From RGIG9115 sp045128915 (GTDB taxonomy: Bacteria; Bacillota; Clostridia; UBA1381): a stretch of 5,877 nucleotides of DNA. Numbering within the stretch: the first letter of the stretch is position 1; each line of letters starts with the position of its first letter. This document shows, one piece after another, positions 4,163 to 5,877 of the stretch. The stretch is from NCBI GenBank assembly GCA_045128915.1, contig JBGVIT010000039.1:1-5877 (forward strand), in the 5' to 3' direction. Both the position numbers and the translations under genes were made by a program. The notes under the pieces are model-generated. The model searched no databases and was not told the DNA's origin. It saw nothing but the letters and a program-made list of their open reading frames with translations.

Positions 4163-4684
4163 ATGAAGGAAACAACGTGGATATATAGAACTAATACTGA
4201 TAACAGTATCAGATATGTTTTGGGGACCAAAGGGACAAAGACACTTTTTTGCTTCGGCATAAATCCTAGTACCGCTACACCCGAAAAGTTAGATCCCACA
4301 ATTAAAAAGGTTGAAAGCATTGCTAAGCACAACGGATACGATAGTTTTATTATGCTGAATGTATATCCGAAACGTGATACTGTTTTTGAAGATTTAGAGA
4401 AAACCATTAATGACTTTGAACATCTTAAAAATATTGAAGCCATAACGGAGGTTTTATCCGAATACGGTGAGCTTGATATATGGGCGGCGTTCGGTAACCA
4501 TATTTACGATAGAGAGTATTTACCGATTTGTTTTAAGGACATATATAGCAAACTGCCTCAAGGCAAAATTAAATGGTTTGCCACAGGCGTCAATAAAAGC
4601 GGCGCTCCGAAGCATCCTTTATATCAAAAGCAAACGGCAAAACTAATTAACTTTGATATGGCAGCTTATATTGAAACGCTTTAA
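4163..4684 (+). CDS. DUF1643-family protein
   Basis: This 173-residue cytoplasmic protein is within the usual DUF1643 length of about 150-180. Landmarks in order are RYVLGT (17-22), FGINPSTATPEKLDPTIKKV (31-50), the GYDSFIMLNVYPKRDT block (58-73), the WAAFGN strand (107-112), and the C-terminal GVNKSGAPKHPLY motif (142-154). In this family, these conserved NPSTA, DPT, N-PxRAT and G-P-HPLYL motifs imply a shared active or binding site. The biochemical activity is not established, so none is claimed here. The gene lies 11 bp downstream of the K+ channel and its own ribosome binding site is weak: GAGGA at 4143-4147 is about 15 nt from the ATG. Translation may thus depend on the upstream gene. 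Confidence 0.88.
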   Translation: MKETTWIYRTNTDNSIRYVLGTKGTKTLFCFGINPSTATPEKLDPTIKKVESIAKHNGYDSFIMLNVYPKRDTVFEDLEKTINDFEHLKNIEAITEVLSEYGELDIWAAFGNHIYDREYLPICFKDIYSKLPQGKIKWFATGVNKSGAPKHPLYQKQTAKLINFDMAAYIETL

Positions 4685-4709
4685 TGGTGTTTGATAAACT
4701 TGAATTTAT

Positions 4710-4717
4710 GGGGGGGG
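4710..4717 (+). promoter_or_regulatory. G8 homopolymer in the ribosome binding site of the EamA-type gene
   Basis: Eight consecutive G followed by TAATATTGT precede ATG 4727. The G-run supplies the only Shine-Dalgarno-like sequence (GGGGGT). Long G tracts are prone to slippage, and one here would change spacing and strength of the site without touching the coding frame. It stands out in an AT-rich window. Switching is inferred, and a sequencing length error cannot be excluded. Confidence 0.5.
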
Positions 4718-4726
4718 TAATATTGT

Positions 4727-5140
4727 ATGTGGTTTGTATTTGCATTACTGTCTGCAATATTTGCGGCACTTACTTCTATACTGGCGAAGGTTGGCATAGA
4801 TGGGGTAAACTCAAATCTTGCAACAGCTATCAGAACCGTTGTTGTTGTAGTTGTGGCATGGGGGATGGTGTTCCTTACCAATGCTCAAAAAGGCTTATCG
4901 GAAATTGGTATAAAAAGCTGGATTTTTCTTGTTCTGTCAGGGCTTGCGACTGGTGCATCGTGGCTATGTTATTACAAGGCTTTGCAGATGGGCGAAGCAT
5001 CAAAAGTAGTTCCAATTGATAAATTAAGTGTTGTAATCACATTGATTTTAGCATTTGTGTTCTTACACGAACAATTTACATATAAATCTCTGATTGGATG
5101 TATTTTCATCGGAATCGGAACTTTGGTAATGGTTCTGTAA
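4727..5140 (+). CDS. Small EamA/DMT-superfamily transporter (single EamA unit)
   Basis: This 137-residue integral membrane protein has about five hydrophobic helices: 2-21, 34-50, 64-83, 94-113 and 120-137. The EamA signature is seen in AIFAALTSILAKVGI (10-24), SWLCYYKALQMGEASKVVPI (78-97) and FLHEQF (112-117) near the last helix. Typical EamA exporters have two tandem units and about 300 residues. Single-unit forms of this length are a known group in Firmicutes and would have to dimerise. The substrate cannot be told from sequence; metabolite or drug export is typical of the superfamily. The start at 4727 is preceded by the G8 tract. An overlapping frame at 4684-5019 is rejected because only this one carries the EamA pattern. 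It follows the DUF1643 gene by 42 bp. Confidence 0.87.
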   Translation: MWFVFALLSAIFAALTSILAKVGIDGVNSNLATAIRTVVVVVVAWGMVFLTNAQKGLSEIGIKSWIFLVLSGLATGASWLCYYKALQMGEASKVVPIDKLSVVITLILAFVFLHEQFTYKSLIGCIFIGIGTLVMVL

Positions 5141-5143
5141 ATT

Positions 5144-5169
5144 CCAATAGGTCGAACAGTTAGGAAAAT
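5144..5169 (+). repeat. Upstream copy of a CCAATAnnTCGAACA-type intergenic repeat
   Basis: CCAATAGGTCGAACAGTT here matches CCAATATATCGAACAATT at 5642-5659 in 15 of 18 positions. The two copies bracket the AAC(6')-like gene on both sides. After the shared part the copies diverge. Whether they are a trace of gene duplication, a recombination site or a binding site is not settled by the sequence. Confidence 0.5.
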
Positions 5170-5191
5170 AAGAATTTGACGAGGTGTTTCA

Positions 5192-5626
5192 ATGGTTAGA
5201 ATAGCAAGAAATAAAGACAGTCGTGTTTTGGCAGAAATGGCTGTTCAAATGTGGGATAGTCATACTGTTGATGAATTAGAAGCAGAGTTTGTTGAAACAC
5301 TTAATGACAAGCAATCTGCATTTTTTATCAAGTATATAAATGATTTACCCGTAGGATTTGCGCAATGTGGTTTGAGAACTGACTATGTTGAAGGCACGGA
5401 AAGTTCTCCTGTGGGTTACTTGGAAGGTATTTTCGTAAAAGAAGAATACCGAAAGAACGGATATGCAAAAGAACTCCTTTCAGTTTGTGAAATATGGGCA
5501 AAAGAAATTGGATGCAGTGAGTTTGCCAGTGATTGCGAGATAGACAATATGGATAGTTTCAAATTTCATATGGCAATGGGATTTGATGAAGCAAATCGTA
5601 TCATTTGCTTCAAGAAAAGATTGTAA
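5192..5626 (+). CDS. Aminoglycoside 6'-N-acetyltransferase, AAC(6')-I-like GNAT
   Basis: This 144-residue cytoplasmic GNAT enzyme matches the AAC(6')-I length of about 145-150. These enzymes transfer acetyl from acetyl-CoA to the 6'-amino group of aminoglycosides such as kanamycin and tobramycin. Seen in order are MWDSHTVDEL (20-29), LPVGFAQCGLRTDYVEGTE (52-70), SPVGYLEGIFVKEEYRKNGY (72-91) with the acetyl-CoA loop RKNGYA (87-92), then EFASDCEIDN (110-119) and MGFDEANRIICFKKRL (129-144). The DYVEGT(E), SPVGYLEGI and FASD-E-DN blocks are hallmarks of the AAC(6') branch. GAGGTG (5181-5186) lies 5 nt before the start. The gene is intact, so resistance is plausible, but substrate range is untested. 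It is followed by repeats and a second GNAT gene. Confidence 0.88.
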   Translation: MVRIARNKDSRVLAEMAVQMWDSHTVDELEAEFVETLNDKQSAFFIKYINDLPVGFAQCGLRTDYVEGTESSPVGYLEGIFVKEEYRKNGYAKELLSVCEIWAKEIGCSEFASDCEIDNMDSFKFHMAMGFDEANRIICFKKRL

Positions 5627-5670
5627 ACAGTTCTCTAAATGCCAATATATCGAACAATTCGCTAAATTGG
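5626..5670 (+). repeat. Tandem diverged AACA(G/A)TTC(T/G)CTAAAT repeat with an embedded hairpin
   Basis: AACAGTTCTCTAAAT (5626-5640) and AACAATTCGCTAAAT (5653-5667) match at 13 of 15 positions, 27 bp apart. The second copy sits within a hairpin: CCAAT 5642-5646 with ATTGG 5666-5670, and CGAA 5651-5654 with TTCG 5658-5661 around CAA, with two mismatches between the two stems. The first repeat starts at the last base of the acetyltransferase stop codon. This spacer has no T-run, so it is not a clear terminator. Confidence 0.5.
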
Positions 5671-5697
5671 GTTTTGATAAACACGAGAGGTAGGAAA

Positions 5698-5877
5698 ATG
5701 GAAGAAATTGAACTTCAAAAAGTTGACAAGGGCACCCCTCTTGCAGAGGACTTACTGAACTTTGTAAAGAACTTCTCCTGGTTAGATGTAAAAGAGCATA
5801 CGGTGAGAGTGCTTGAAAACTGGGAATTCGAAGAATGGGAAACTCCATTCGTAGCAATAGTGAATGGGCAAATTGTT
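5698..5877 (+). CDS. GNAT-family acetyltransferase, N-terminal part only
   Basis: The 60 visible residues run open to the right edge, so the end and most of the domain are missing. The start at 5698 is preceded by GAGAGGTAGG (5685-5694). Visible landmarks are KVDKGTPLAEDLLNFVKNFS (8-27), WLDVKEHTVRVLENWEFEEW (28-47) and ETPFVAIVNGQIV (48-60). The last segment is the strand leading to the usual IVG turn of GNAT proteins, and from memory the whole start resembles Firmicutes GNAT proteins of about 160-200 residues. The acetyl-CoA loop would lie outside the window, so substrate cannot be judged. It lies 71 bp after the AAC(6')-like gene in the same direction, with diverged repeats in between. Confidence 0.78.
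   Translation, partial: MEEIELQKVDKGTPLAEDLLNFVKNFSWLDVKEHTVRVLENWEFEEWETPFVAIVNGQIV

Noticed and set aside
4684..5019. 111-residue ORF overlapping the EamA-type gene in another frame
   Set aside because: The overlapping frame at 4727 carries clear EamA motifs; this one is Cys/Ser-rich without a family pattern.
5626..5670. Spacer after the AAC(6')-like gene as a complete integron attC site
   Set aside because: Only a loose resemblance to one attC arm; no matching GTTRRRY partner arm and no integrase in the window.
1..5877. CRISPR array or classic defence operon
   Set aside because: No regularly spaced palindromic repeats of CRISPR length, and no Cas, restriction, helicase or nuclease genes other than the MazF-like toxin.

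Overview
The window reads as low-GC Firmicutes DNA, most likely from an anaerobic Clostridia (Lachnospiraceae/Ruminococcaceae-like) genome. This rests on AT-rich codon use, strong AGGAGG-type ribosome binding sites, short U-tract terminators, and the protein families present (DUF6809, DUF5710, a SipW-like signal peptidase, PemK/MazF). Taxonomy is inferred from this gene content, not from a marker gene. Every convincing gene lies on the + strand. No rRNA, tRNA, CRISPR array, transposase or recombinase was found.

Positions 1-893 hold no convincing gene but are rich in structure. An imperfect inverted repeat of 19 bp (18/19 match) sits at 8-26 and 588-606, with a second diverged copy of the left motif at 32-48. 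This looks like the ends of a roughly 600-bp non-autonomous or decayed mobile element. Inside it is a cluster of CCAGTGCAT-like repeats (346-510) and a strong leftward terminator with a UUCG tetraloop (511-547). A strong rightward terminator follows at 776-812, possibly ending a short RNA.

Positions 894-1377 form a compact toxin unit. A 20-codon leader ORF overlaps the start of a PemK/MazF-type endoribonuclease gene (TAATG), and a strong terminator follows. No recognisable antitoxin is present.

Positions 1431-3051 hold a second cluster: a small SipW-like signal peptidase, a 28-residue hydrophobic peptide, a DUF6809-like protein, an unrecognised 134-residue protein, a perfect intercistronic hairpin and a small HTH-like protein. 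The first four genes are tightly spaced, and stop codons overlap the next ribosome binding site twice.

Positions 3063-5140 look like a third transcription unit from an extended -10 promoter: a DUF5710 protein, a six-helix voltage-gated K+ channel with a complete S4 sensor and TVGYGD filter, a DUF1643 protein and a small EamA-type transporter preceded by a run of eight G.

Positions 5144-5877 hold an AAC(6')-like aminoglycoside acetyltransferase and the start of a second GNAT acetyltransferase that runs off the right edge. Related AACA(G/A)TT sequences lie on both sides of the first of these. Overall this is an accessory region assembled from small modules (toxin, membrane, resistance and acetyltransferase genes). 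I see no single pathway joining them; shared function is supported only within the local operons.
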